Positions 1 through 5,802 of a stretch of DNA of 15,539 nucleotides are shown in pieces. Source of the DNA: JBEDUK01 sp040414485 (lineage in GTDB: Bacteria > Actinomycetota > UBA4738); assembly GCA_040414485.1 (NCBI GenBank), contig JBEDUK010000076.1:1-15539 (forward strand). Direction: 5' to 3'. The notes beneath the pieces were generated by a model. It was not told the origin of the DNA. It did not search any database and saw only the letters and a program-made list of their open reading frames with translations. Every line of letters begins with the position of its first letter. Position 1 is the stretch's first letter. The translations under genes were made by a program, and so were the position numbers.

Positions 1-979
1 GCGCGATCGCGAACATGCTGAGCGACAGCGGCGCCATCGAAAGGCCGGCGAGCATCGCGTTGTACTCGAGCACCATCTGCAGGTAGATGGGGAGCGCGAT
101 CATCATGCCGCCGAGCGCGATCTGCTGCATCGTCTGTCCCGAGATGCCGAACCGGAAGAGCTTCGAGGCGAACAGGCCGGGATCGAGCAGCATCGGCCTG
201 CCCAGGCGCTTCTGCCGGTTCAGCCACCAAACCAGGCCGGCCAGCGAGATCGCCCCGATGGCCATCAGCGCGACGACCGCCTCGCCGCCTTCCTCCCACA
301 CCAGGATGCCCAGGACCAGGCCGCCCATCCCCAGGACGGACAGCACGGCACCGACGAGGTCGATGTGACGCGGCCCGGTGTAGGGCACGTCGTGGACGAG
401 CTTGATGCCGATCAGGACGACGATGATGATCAGGTCCTCGAGGAGGAAGCCGATCCGCCACGACAGGAAGGTCGTGATGAACCCTCCCAGGAGCGGGCCC
501 ACGGCGGCGGCGATGGCCGCGGAGGCGCCGACCAACGCGTACGCCTTCCGCTGCATCGCTCCTTCGAAGTTGCCGTGGATCAGCGACTGCATGGCGGGCA
601 GCAGCAGCGACGCGCCGAGGCCCCCGATGACGGCCCAGAACACGATGACGGCCGTGAGGCTCTGCGCGAGCGCCATGGCGAGCGCGCCGACGGCGTAGCC
701 GAGCAGGCCCAGGACGTACGCGCGCTTGCGGCCGATCAGGTCGCCGACCTTGCTTCCGATCAGGATGAACGCGGCGGAAACGAGCGCTTCCAGCGCGATG
801 GCCGACTGCACCCCGCTCACGGTCGTCTTCAGGTCGTGCACCACCGCCGAGATCGACACGTTCATGAGCGAGGTGTCGACCACCAGCACGAACATCGCCA
901 TCGCGAGCAGGATGGCGAGGCGCTGGTCGCCGCCGCCCGTGGCGGCGGTCGCTTCCGGCGTGTCGGGGGCGTCACTCAT
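1..979 (-). CDS. MFS exporter, DHA2 (EmrB/QacA-like) family, 3' part missing
   Basis: This is a proton-driven multidrug or small-molecule exporter of the major facilitator superfamily, in the inner membrane. The reading frame is open from an ATG at 979 down to the window edge, giving about 326 residues; the C-terminal part lies outside. Residues 20-45 form TM1 with the DHA2 signature in degenerate form (VDTSLMNVSI, Asp35). Motif A follows at residues 75-86 (GSKVGDLIGRKR). The motif-C-like stretch (LVGASAAIAAAVGPLLGG) lies near residues 149-166, and at least nine hydrophobic segments follow. The start is chosen because AGGA lies 9 nt upstream and an overlapping upstream ATG is out of frame and stops after five codons. 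A hairpin separates it from the DUF7144 gene upstream. The substrate cannot be told from the sequence. Family assignment is firm. Confidence 0.9.
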   Translation of the reverse strand, partial: MSDAPDTPEATAATGGGDQRLAILLAMAMFVLVVDTSLMNVSISAVVHDLKTTVSGVQSAIALEALVSAAFILIGSKVGDLIGRKRAYVLGLLGYAVGALAMALAQSLTAVIVFWAVIGGLGASLLLPAMQSLIHGNFEGAMQRKAYALVGASAAIAAAVGPLLGGFITTFLSWRIGFLLEDLIIIVVLIGIKLVHDVPYTGPRHIDLVGAVLSVLGMGGLVLGILVWEEGGEAVVALMAIGAISLAGLVWWLNRQKRLGRPMLLDPGLFASKLFRFGISGQTMQQIALGGMMIALPIYLQMVLEYNAMLAGLSMAPLSLSMFAIA

Positions 980-1036
980 CGGGGGTCATCCTGCGACGAA
1001 GTACGTTGGGCGCGCAACAGGGGGATGGACGCCGAA

Positions 1037-1070
1037 GGGGCAGGCACGCGAAACCTCGCACACCTGCCCC
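1037..1070 (-). terminator. Hairpin terminator behind the DUF7144 gene
   Basis: Inverted repeat GGGGCAGG (1037-1044) / CCTGCCCC (1063-1070), with a 3x3 internal mismatch and an inner GCG/CGC stem below a short loop. It lies 27 nt past the stop codon of the minus-strand DUF7144 gene and before the start of the MFS gene. On the minus strand it is followed by TTCGGCG, not a real U-tract, so it would be a weak or GC-type terminator. Confidence 0.5.
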
Positions 1071-1097
1071 TTGTCCTTCCGGCGGCGTCCGAACGAG

Positions 1098-1496
1098 CTA
1101 CGGGAGTTCCGCCAGTTCGCCTCCGTGCGCCGCGAGCGCCCAGATGATGAAGACGTCGAGCGCGATGATCAGGATCGCCCATAGCGGGTAGTACGGGATG
1201 AAGAAGAAGTTCGTGATCGCCGAGATCGACGCCATCGCGATACCGACGATCCGCGCCCAGAGCTTCCCCTGGAACAGGGCGAGGCCGGCGAGGATCACCA
1301 GGATTCCGACGATCAGATGGATCCATCCCCACGCCGACGCGTCGATCTTGAACGCGTAGTTGGGCGACACCACGAAGAACTCGTTCTTGATGATCGCCGC
1401 CAGGCCCTCGAGCGCGCCGAAGATCCCGGTCACGATCATCATGATGCCGGCGAAGAAGACGAAGCCCACCGCCGTCGAACTGCGCCTGCTTGACAT
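1098..1496 (-). CDS. DUF7144-family four-helix membrane protein
   Basis: This 132-residue integral membrane protein has no known biochemical role. Four hydrophobic segments lie at about residues 9-30, 56-77, 81-99 and 104-123. The family pattern I recognise is an exported loop with NEFFVVSPNYAFKID (38-52), WGWIHL (56-61), the basic turn LWARIVGI (79-86) and FFFIPYYPLW (97-106). The start is the ATG at 1496, because a strong GGAGGGGAG Shine-Dalgarno sits 7 nt upstream; an extension to 1565 would add a basic, non-family N-terminus. It is transcribed alone: a hairpin follows it and the small membrane gene at 1693 diverges from it. Family naming is from memory of DUF7144 proteins; the membrane topology is read from the sequence. 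Confidence 0.85.
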   Translation of the reverse strand: MSSRRSSTAVGFVFFAGIMMIVTGIFGALEGLAAIIKNEFFVVSPNYAFKIDASAWGWIHLIVGILVILAGLALFQGKLWARIVGIAMASISAITNFFFIPYYPLWAILIIALDVFIIWALAAHGGELAELP

Positions 1497-1536
1497 TCTG
1501 CTGCTCCCCTCCTCTGTACGCCGCTTCCAAGCCGCG

Positions 1537-1565
1537 ACGGTATTGCGGCGATGCGGCCGATGCAA
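1537..1565 (-). promoter_or_regulatory. Candidate promoter for the DUF7144 gene
   Basis: On the minus strand, TTGCAT (1565-1560), a 17-nt spacer and TACCGT (1542-1537) resemble a housekeeping -35/-10 pair. It would start transcription about 35 nt before the ATG at 1496, leaving room for the Shine-Dalgarno. The match is partial (three -35 positions, TANNNT at -10). Confidence 0.35.
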
Positions 1566-1692
1566 GGACCTGCGGGTTCACTTCGTGCGGCTACCAGAAA
1601 CGCCCGCTGCGCCGGTATACGATGCGCCGACGGTTCAGTCCTTCGTGTGATTCGACTCATGAGGCCGCGGCTCCCGCGGGAGGAGGGGATCG

Positions 1693-1875
1693 ATGATCAG
1701 AGCGCTGATCGCCGCTTTCGTGATCTTCATGATCGCCACGTTCCCGGCGACCTGGCTGCTGATGCTGTTCCTGGGCAACGTCCACGTGAACACGTCCTAC
1801 TGGGGAACGCTGCCGCTCGGGATCATCGTCTCGGTGATGCTGGCGGGCGCCTCGTCGCGGATGGGCCGCGCGTAG
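1693..1875 (+). CDS. Small two-helix membrane protein, unknown function
   Basis: The 60-residue product is almost wholly hydrophobic: TM1 about residues 4-27, a short polar loop with NVHVNTSYW (29-37), TM2 about 39-54, and a small basic tail. The start is supported by AGGAGG at 1681-1686, 6 nt upstream of the ATG. I do not recognise the family. The short N-x-N-x-S/T-Y-W loop between two helices looks like other small uncharacterised actinobacterial membrane proteins. It stands alone, diverging from the DUF7144 gene and converging on the BI-1 gene, with which it shares a hairpin. The ribosome-binding site and clean codon use make it very likely a real gene. Confidence 0.75.
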   Translation: MIRALIAAFVIFMIATFPATWLLMLFLGNVHVNTSYWGTLPLGIIVSVMLAGASSRMGRA

Positions 1876-1888
1876 CGTCTCCGCTCGG

Positions 1889-1911
1889 AACGGTAAAGCT
1901 ACCTTACCGTT
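1889..1911. terminator. Two-way terminator hairpin between convergent genes
   Basis: Perfect 8-bp inverted repeat AACGGTAA (1889-1896) / TTACCGTT (1904-1911) with a 7-nt loop, only 13 nt past the stop of the small membrane gene. The right arm overlaps the last codons and the TAA stop (1906-1904) of the minus-strand BI-1 gene. The AT-rich stem stands out from the GC-rich surroundings. There is no clear U-tract. Confidence 0.6.
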
Positions 1912-2671
1912 GGGATCGCGCGAGCAGCCTGAGGATCTCCAGGTACAGCCACACCAGGGTGGTCAGGAGCCCGTAGGCGCAGTACCACTCGAACGCCTTC
2001 GGCGCGCGTGATTTCACGCCGGACTCGATGATCGCGAAGTCGAGGATCAGGCTCAGCGCCGCGATGATCACGACGAACAGGCTGACTCCGACGCCCACCG
2101 ACGATCCGTTGTACAGGAAATTCAGTCGGATCCCGAACAGGGAGACGAGCCAGCCCACCAGGTACATGAACCCGATCGCGAGCACGGAGATCAGCACGAA
2201 TCGAACGAATTTCCCCGTGACCCTGACGGCGCGGATCGAATAGAGGAACAGGCACGCGGCGAACACGCACACCGACGCCAGCAGCGCCTGTCCGACGATC
2301 CCGTCGTAGTACGCCTCATAGATCCGAGAGATGGATCCCATCCAGGTGCCCATCAGGACGGCGTAGAGGATGCCCGCCCACAGGGCCAGACGAGGATTCG
2401 CGGCCGCCGCGAACGACAGGGCGATCAGCAGGATGTACCCCAGGAAGAACCACAGGCCGGAGGACGCGTGGACCTTCGCCGCCGCGCGCCACCCGACGGT
2501 GGCGAACCCGATGGTGATCGCCAGCAGGAAGGCAGCCTTCACGATCGTCCCGGCGTAGCTCATGCTCCGCACGGCGACGGCGGCTCGCGCCGGCCGCCCG
2601 GCAGGCGCGCCGGTCAGCTTCTGGGTGTGCTCCTCGGAGAACGTCGCCTCGTTCAGCATCTGCCTGGACAT
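1904..2671 (-). CDS. Bax inhibitor-1/YccA-family membrane protein
   Basis: This is a 255-residue, seven-helix membrane protein of the BI-1 (TMBIM/UPF0005) family. Members studied elsewhere, such as Bacillus YetJ, act as pH-sensitive Ca2+ leak channels; bacterial physiological roles are poorly known. A polar N-terminus (1-35) precedes SMSYAGTIVKAAFLLAI (36-52), typical of the actinobacterial subgroup. About six further hydrophobic segments follow, with the family-like region LILDFAIIESGVKSRAPKAF in the C-terminal third and a final helix ending LEILRLLA. There is no Shine-Dalgarno before the ATG at 2671. A TATCGT box ends 8 nt upstream, which suggests a leaderless transcript. BrkB lies 48 nt upstream on the same strand, so read-through is also possible. 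Confidence 0.9.
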   Translation of the reverse strand: MSRQMLNEATFSEEHTQKLTGAPAGRPARAAVAVRSMSYAGTIVKAAFLLAITIGFATVGWRAAAKVHASSGLWFFLGYILLIALSFAAAANPRLALWAGILYAVLMGTWMGSISRIYEAYYDGIVGQALLASVCVFAACLFLYSIRAVRVTGKFVRFVLISVLAIGFMYLVGWLVSLFGIRLNFLYNGSSVGVGVSLFVVIIAALSLILDFAIIESGVKSRAPKAFEWYCAYGLLTTLVWLYLEILRLLARSQR

Positions 2672-2679
2672 GGCCGCAC

Positions 2680-2685
2680 ACGATA
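2680..2685 (-). promoter_or_regulatory. -10 box for a probably leaderless BI-1 transcript
   Basis: TATCGT on the minus strand (within TATATCGT) ends 8 nt before the BI-1 ATG, so transcription would start at or next to the start codon. This agrees with the lack of any Shine-Dalgarno. No convincing -35 is visible. A GGTCGGAC octamer lies just upstream at 2692-2699. Confidence 0.4.
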
Positions 2686-2719
2686 TACGACGGTCGGACG
2701 GCGCCGGAAGCCGCTGGGA

Positions 2720-3718
2720 TCAGGGCTTGGGCGGGGGCGTCCTTCGCGACTCCCACAGCAGCGCCGAGCATTCGGCCCCGAGCAGGAACAGCCACGCGGT
2801 GGCGTACAGGAAGGCGAACACGCCGAAGAGCCCGCCGAGGGTGCCGTACAGGGCGGAGGACCTCGCGATCACGCGGCCGAAGTAGTAGCCGCCGACCAGG
2901 ATCAGGACCTGCCAACCGGCGATGAAGACCACGGCGCCGGGCGCATGGGCGAACAGTCCCGGTCCGTGGCCGGGCGTCAGCACGCGGTAGAAGACGAGGA
3001 AGAACGCGAACGACCCGACGACCAGCGCAATCTCGAGCGTCGTGCGGGTGACCAGTCCCGAAGGCCGCGCCCCGGCGAGCCACGTCTCGATCCCGGACAG
3101 CAGCGCGAAGCCGAACAGCGACACCACGACCAGGAGGCCGACGATCGAGCCGACGACACGGCCGGTCAGGAGTCCCGTCCGTGCGGTCCCGAAGATCTGC
3201 CCTAGCGCGTGCCGGATGCGCGCGGCGAACCCTGAGGAGGACCAGAGGAGGCCGATCAGCCCGATGATGCCGAACGACACCTTGCCGGCGATCGCGGCCG
3301 ACATCTGCTGCTGGAGCACGGTGGTGGCTGCGCCCTGCAGTGGCCGCGGGACCAGGCCCGCGAGGCCGTCGATGACCGCCTTCTGCGCCGACAGCGAACC
3401 CGCCAGGAAGAAGCCGAGGATCGACGTGGCGAACACGAGCAACGGGGGGATGGAGAGCAGCGTCGCGTAGGTCAGCGAGCCCGCGTGCGTGCCGACGTCG
3501 TCGAGCGAGTAGCGCCGACTGATCAGTCCCGCCTGCACGAGGATCCAACGCACCCAGATGGGACCGGGACCCGTTGTGGCGAACCGATCGAGCGCTTCGC
3601 GGTTCTCCGAGAGGTCCTCCTCGCGGCGAACCATGGGCAGGGGTTCGTCCTTCGGACGGATCATTCCGAACCCGACGAGCAGGTCCCGGATCCAGTGGCG
3701 GTCGGTGTCGTCGCTCAC
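2720..3718 (-). CDS. YihY/virulence factor BrkB family membrane protein
   Basis: This 332-residue inner-membrane protein belongs to the YihY/BrkB family (once annotated ribonuclease BN). Its molecular function is unsettled. A charged cytoplasmic N-terminus (1-55) is followed by the family signature AGSLTYATLLSIPPLLVF (79-96), an extracytoplasmic stretch about 107-147, TM segments at about 148-165, 185-210 and 228-246, and the C-terminal family block with SALYGTLGGLFGVFAFLYAT (288-307) and LLGAECSALLWE (312-323). The start is taken as the GTG at 3718 because the frame farther upstream is low-complexity antisense of other genes. No Shine-Dalgarno is present, and an AAAGCT box 7 nt upstream could give a leaderless message. 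The internal ATG at residue 19 is the alternative start. It diverges from the gene at 3860. Confidence 0.88.
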   Translation of the reverse strand: MSDDTDRHWIRDLLVGFGMIRPKDEPLPMVRREEDLSENREALDRFATTGPGPIWVRWILVQAGLISRRYSLDDVGTHAGSLTYATLLSIPPLLVFATSILGFFLAGSLSAQKAVIDGLAGLVPRPLQGAATTVLQQQMSAAIAGKVSFGIIGLIGLLWSSSGFAARIRHALGQIFGTARTGLLTGRVVGSIVGLLVVVSLFGFALLSGIETWLAGARPSGLVTRTTLEIALVVGSFAFFLVFYRVLTPGHGPGLFAHAPGAVVFIAGWQVLILVGGYYFGRVIARSSALYGTLGGLFGVFAFLYATAWLFLLGAECSALLWESRRTPPPKP

Positions 3719-3757
3719 ACGGCGAAGCTTTGCACGCGGTTCGAGCCGGTGGCGCGA

Positions 3758-3787
3758 TTGCCCGGTGGGCCACCGCGGCCATACAGT
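3758..3787 (+). promoter_or_regulatory. Candidate promoter for the 3860 gene and downstream run
   Basis: TTGCCC (3758-3763), an 18-nt spacer and TACAGT (3782-3787) match a housekeeping promoter at four of six -35 positions and with a TANNNT -10. The spacer carries a perfect 6-bp inverted repeat, CGGTGG-G-CCACCG (3763-3775), which could be a repressor site. Transcription would begin about 65 nt before the ATG at 3860. Confidence 0.45.
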
Positions 3788-3859
3788 ACGGCCGGCAGGA
3801 CCGGGGCATGGGCGCCGAACGGCGGCGGGCGGGCCGCGCGATACGAGGAGGGGGATGGC

Positions 3860-4135
3860 ATGGGATGTCTGTTCGCGATCCTGGCCGGGATGTTCCCGAG
3901 GGTCGCGCTCGCGATCATCTGGATCTTCACCAACCTGGTGACGCGGGCGTTCTCGAGCTTCGTCGTACCGCTGATCGGCCTGATCATCCTGCCCTACGCG
4001 ACGCTGTTCTACGTGTTCGCCTACAGCCCAATCAAGGGCGTCAGCGGCTGGGGCTGGGTCTTCGTGATCCTCGGCGGCCTCTGCGACGTCGGGCATTGGG
4101 GGGCGATCTACAGCAAGCGTCAGCTCGCCAGGTAA
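3860..4135 (+). CDS. Small hydrophobic membrane protein, unknown function
   Basis: The product is 91 residues with three likely membrane segments: about 3-29 (starting GCLFAILAGMFPRVALAI), 33-55 (FVVPLIGLIILPYATLFYVF) and 62-82 (SGWGWVFVILGGLCDVGHW), ending in a short basic tail. The ATG at 3860 follows a strong GAGGAGGGGG Shine-Dalgarno with a 5-nt gap; an overlapping ATG at 3855 is out of frame. I do not recognise a named family. The pattern of MFPRVAL near the N-terminus and GWGW in the middle resembles uncharacterised actinobacterial proteins of the same size. It is first in a co-directional run that continues to 10989, with a 94-nt gap before the repeat protein. Confidence 0.8.
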   Translation: MGCLFAILAGMFPRVALAIIWIFTNLVTRAFSSFVVPLIGLIILPYATLFYVFAYSPIKGVSGWGWVFVILGGLCDVGHWGAIYSKRQLAR

Positions 4136-4229
4136 GTCGCCCGCGGCGATCACGTCCGCGCGACGCCATCCGTGGCACACTGCTGTCGTTCGCGTCGGCG
4201 AGCGGGTGGGCGGACGAAAGGCGCGTGGG

Positions 4230-5252
4230 ATGGAGCGCAGCGGCCAGCAGGGTGGCGTGATCAGACTCGTGGAGCCGTTCGCCGGAGCGACCGGTGGGTC
4301 GAACGGCACCGCAGAACCCCGACCGAGCGAACCGCCCGGCGCCGGCGATCCGACCGGTCTCATCGACCTGGCGCTCGGCGCGGCCGGTCTCGGCCTGGCC
4401 GCGATCGTCGCCATTCTTCGTGAGGTGGAAGCCGCCCGATCCGGACGGACCGTGCCTGCTGCCAGGGACGACGACCTGACCGCGATGCTGGCGACGGTTG
4501 GCTTCGCGGGCCTCGGGCTCGCGGCCGAGGCGGGGCAGCAGGCGGCGCGCCTCGCCCGTGCGGGTCTGGCCGCGATGCGTCCCGTGGGCGACGCGGCCAC
4601 GGAGCACACTCCTCTCGGCCGGCCGGTCCGGTCCCTGGGTGCGTGGCTCGACCGGTGGAGCGGCCGCGGTCGCGTAGAGCAGGTCGCCCGCGAGGATCTG
4701 GCCGCACGTGTGATCGAGGTGATCGTGCCGCGCGTCGCCGGTGCCGTGATCGAACGGGTCGATCTGGATGACGTCGTCGCGCGCGTCGACATCGCAGGGA
4801 TCGTCGACCGGATCGACATCGACGCCATCGTGGGCCGGATCGACATCGACGCGATCGTGGCCCGCGTGGACATCGGCGAGATCGTCGATCGCCTCGACAT
4901 CGATGCGATCGTGGCGAGGGTCGACATCGACGCCATCGCAGCCCGCGTGGACGTGCAGGCCATCATCGAGAGGCTCGACCTTGCGAGCCTCACGACGACG
5001 GTGATGGACGAGGTCAACGTGGGCGAGATCATCCGTGAGTCGACGGGTTCGATCAGCGCGGAAACCGTCGACGCGATCCGATATCAGGGGATGAACGCAG
5101 ACCGTCTGGTGCAGCGGCTCGTGGACCGGATCATGCTTCGCCGGGGCGGACGCGAATTGACGCTGCCGCCGCCTGCCGACGCGGAGGCCGACGCCCAAGC
5201 CGTACCGGACGCGCCGGGCGATGCCGCGGCGTCGGTCGGCGCCTCAGAGTGA
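4230..5252 (+). CDS. Nonapeptide-repeat protein partnered with the RDD gene
   Basis: This 340-residue protein has no function I can name. A Gly/Pro-rich N-terminus (1-40) is followed by two Ala/Gly-rich hydrophobic stretches (43-63 and 84-103), which may be membrane-associated helices. An Arg-rich linker comes next. Residues 178-258 are nine tandem nonapeptides with consensus D-[ILV]-x-x-[IV]-[IVA]-x-R-[VIL]; the last unit is degenerate. A conserved-looking tail (MDEVNVGEIIRESTGSI, then RYQGMNADRLVQRLVDRIM) and an acidic, Ala/Pro-rich end complete it. The ATG at 4230 is preferred because AAAGG lies 8 nt upstream; GTG at 4206 is possible. The stop overlaps the RDD start by 4 bp (GTGA), implying coupled translation. 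From memory, similar repeats occur at the N-terminus of some actinobacterial RDD proteins, which suggests the pair is a split version. Confidence 0.8.
   Translation: MERSGQQGGVIRLVEPFAGATGGSNGTAEPRPSEPPGAGDPTGLIDLALGAAGLGLAAIVAILREVEAARSGRTVPAARDDDLTAMLATVGFAGLGLAAEAGQQAARLARAGLAAMRPVGDAATEHTPLGRPVRSLGAWLDRWSGRGRVEQVAREDLAARVIEVIVPRVAGAVIERVDLDDVVARVDIAGIVDRIDIDAIVGRIDIDAIVARVDIGEIVDRLDIDAIVARVDIDAIAARVDVQAIIERLDLASLTTTVMDEVNVGEIIRESTGSISAETVDAIRYQGMNADRLVQRLVDRIMLRRGGRELTLPPPADAEADAQAVPDAPGDAAASVGASE
4761..5003 (+). repeat. Nine tandem 27-bp coding repeats
   Basis: Nine back-to-back 27-bp units each encode a nine-residue D-h-x-x-h-h-x-R-h motif, with no spacers. Three units encode DIDAIV[AG]R[VI] with closely similar DNA (GACATCGA followed by a GCG/GCC codon), while the last unit has lost the Arg. 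Degenerate half-matching units flank the array on both sides (4734-4760, and near 5016-5042). Confidence 0.9.
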
Positions 5253-5752
5253 GCGCCGAACCCCGGGCATCCCGGGTGAAGCGGGCGGCCCGGCGCGACC
5301 GCATCCACGCCCTGCAGGGGATACGCGCGGGATTCGTCTCCAGGATCCTCGCCTACGTGATCGACGTGGTGGTGCTGTTCGTGCTCGGGTTTCTGATCCT
5401 GTGCTTCGTCGCGCTGGTGCGCTGGGTCGTCACGTCGGCCGACTTCCACATCGACCGGCCGGAGGGTTGGCTTTCGGTCGTGCTGTCGTTCCTGTTCGCC
5501 ACGCTGTACTTCGAGTACCTCTGGTCGGCCACGGGCAGGAGCCTCGGCGAGCAGTTCTTCGGCCTGCGGACGCTGCGTTCGGACGGGGCGCGACTGCGCG
5601 GCTGGCTCGCGCTCCTTCGTGGTGCCCTGTGGACGGCCTTTCCGATCGGCCTGCTGTGGATCGTCGTGAGCAAGCGGAACGCCGCCGTCCAGGACCTGAT
5701 CTGCGACACGGCGGTCATCTACGACTGGTCCTACCACCCGCCGGGCGGCTGA
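5249..5752 (+). CDS. RDD family membrane protein
   Basis: This 167-residue polytopic protein has the three defining RDD residues: Arg32 and Asp39 in SRILAYVID at the start of TM1, and Asp149 in AAVQDLICDTAVI near the C-terminus. The GRSLGEQFFGLRTLRSDGARL block (97-117) is the usual conserved loop between TM2 and TM3. Hydrophobic segments lie at about 34-60, 75-94 and 122-141. RDD proteins are linked to transport, and some to Na+/H+ antiport under salt stress, but most are untested. The GTG start overlaps the stop of the repeat protein by 4 bp, so the two are translationally coupled and probably act together. The length is typical for a minimal RDD protein. Confidence 0.9.
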   Translation: MSAEPRASRVKRAARRDRIHALQGIRAGFVSRILAYVIDVVVLFVLGFLILCFVALVRWVVTSADFHIDRPEGWLSVVLSFLFATLYFEYLWSATGRSLGEQFFGLRTLRSDGARLRGWLALLRGALWTAFPIGLLWIVVSKRNAAVQDLICDTAVIYDWSYHPPGG

Positions 5753-5766
5753 CCGCACTCGTCATC

Positions 5767-5772
5767 TAGAGT
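5767..5772 (+). promoter_or_regulatory. -10 box upstream of the P-type ATPase gene
   Basis: TAGAGT lies 30 nt before the ATPase ATG, in the 50-nt gap after the RDD gene, and a GGAAGGGG Shine-Dalgarno follows. No good -35 at proper spacing is seen. The gap and this box suggest the ATPase-PPK2-antiporter set can be transcribed on its own. Confidence 0.35.
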
Positions 5773-5802
5773 GACCCACCGCCGGCCGGAAGGGGACGAT
5801 GC

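Noticed and set aside
365..1147. Plus-strand 260-codon frame opposite the first MFS gene
   Set aside because: Asp/Arg/His/Glu-rich shadow. The minus-strand frame is a clear DHA2 transporter running off the window edge.
1497..1692. A small gene or RNA in the gap between the DUF7144 and 60-residue genes
   Set aside because: Only the promoter-like elements are visible. The short open frames here lack ribosome sites and no stable conserved fold is apparent.
4761..5003. The 27-bp repeats as a CRISPR array or minisatellite
   Set aside because: The units are contiguous without spacers, stay in frame, and conserve amino acids more than bases, so they are a protein repeat.
3719..5032. Upstream extension of the BrkB frame to 770 residues
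   Set aside because: The extra part is Ser/Thr/Arg-rich antisense of the repeat protein and crosses two plus-strand genes with good ribosome sites. The BrkB family begins near the GTG at 3718.
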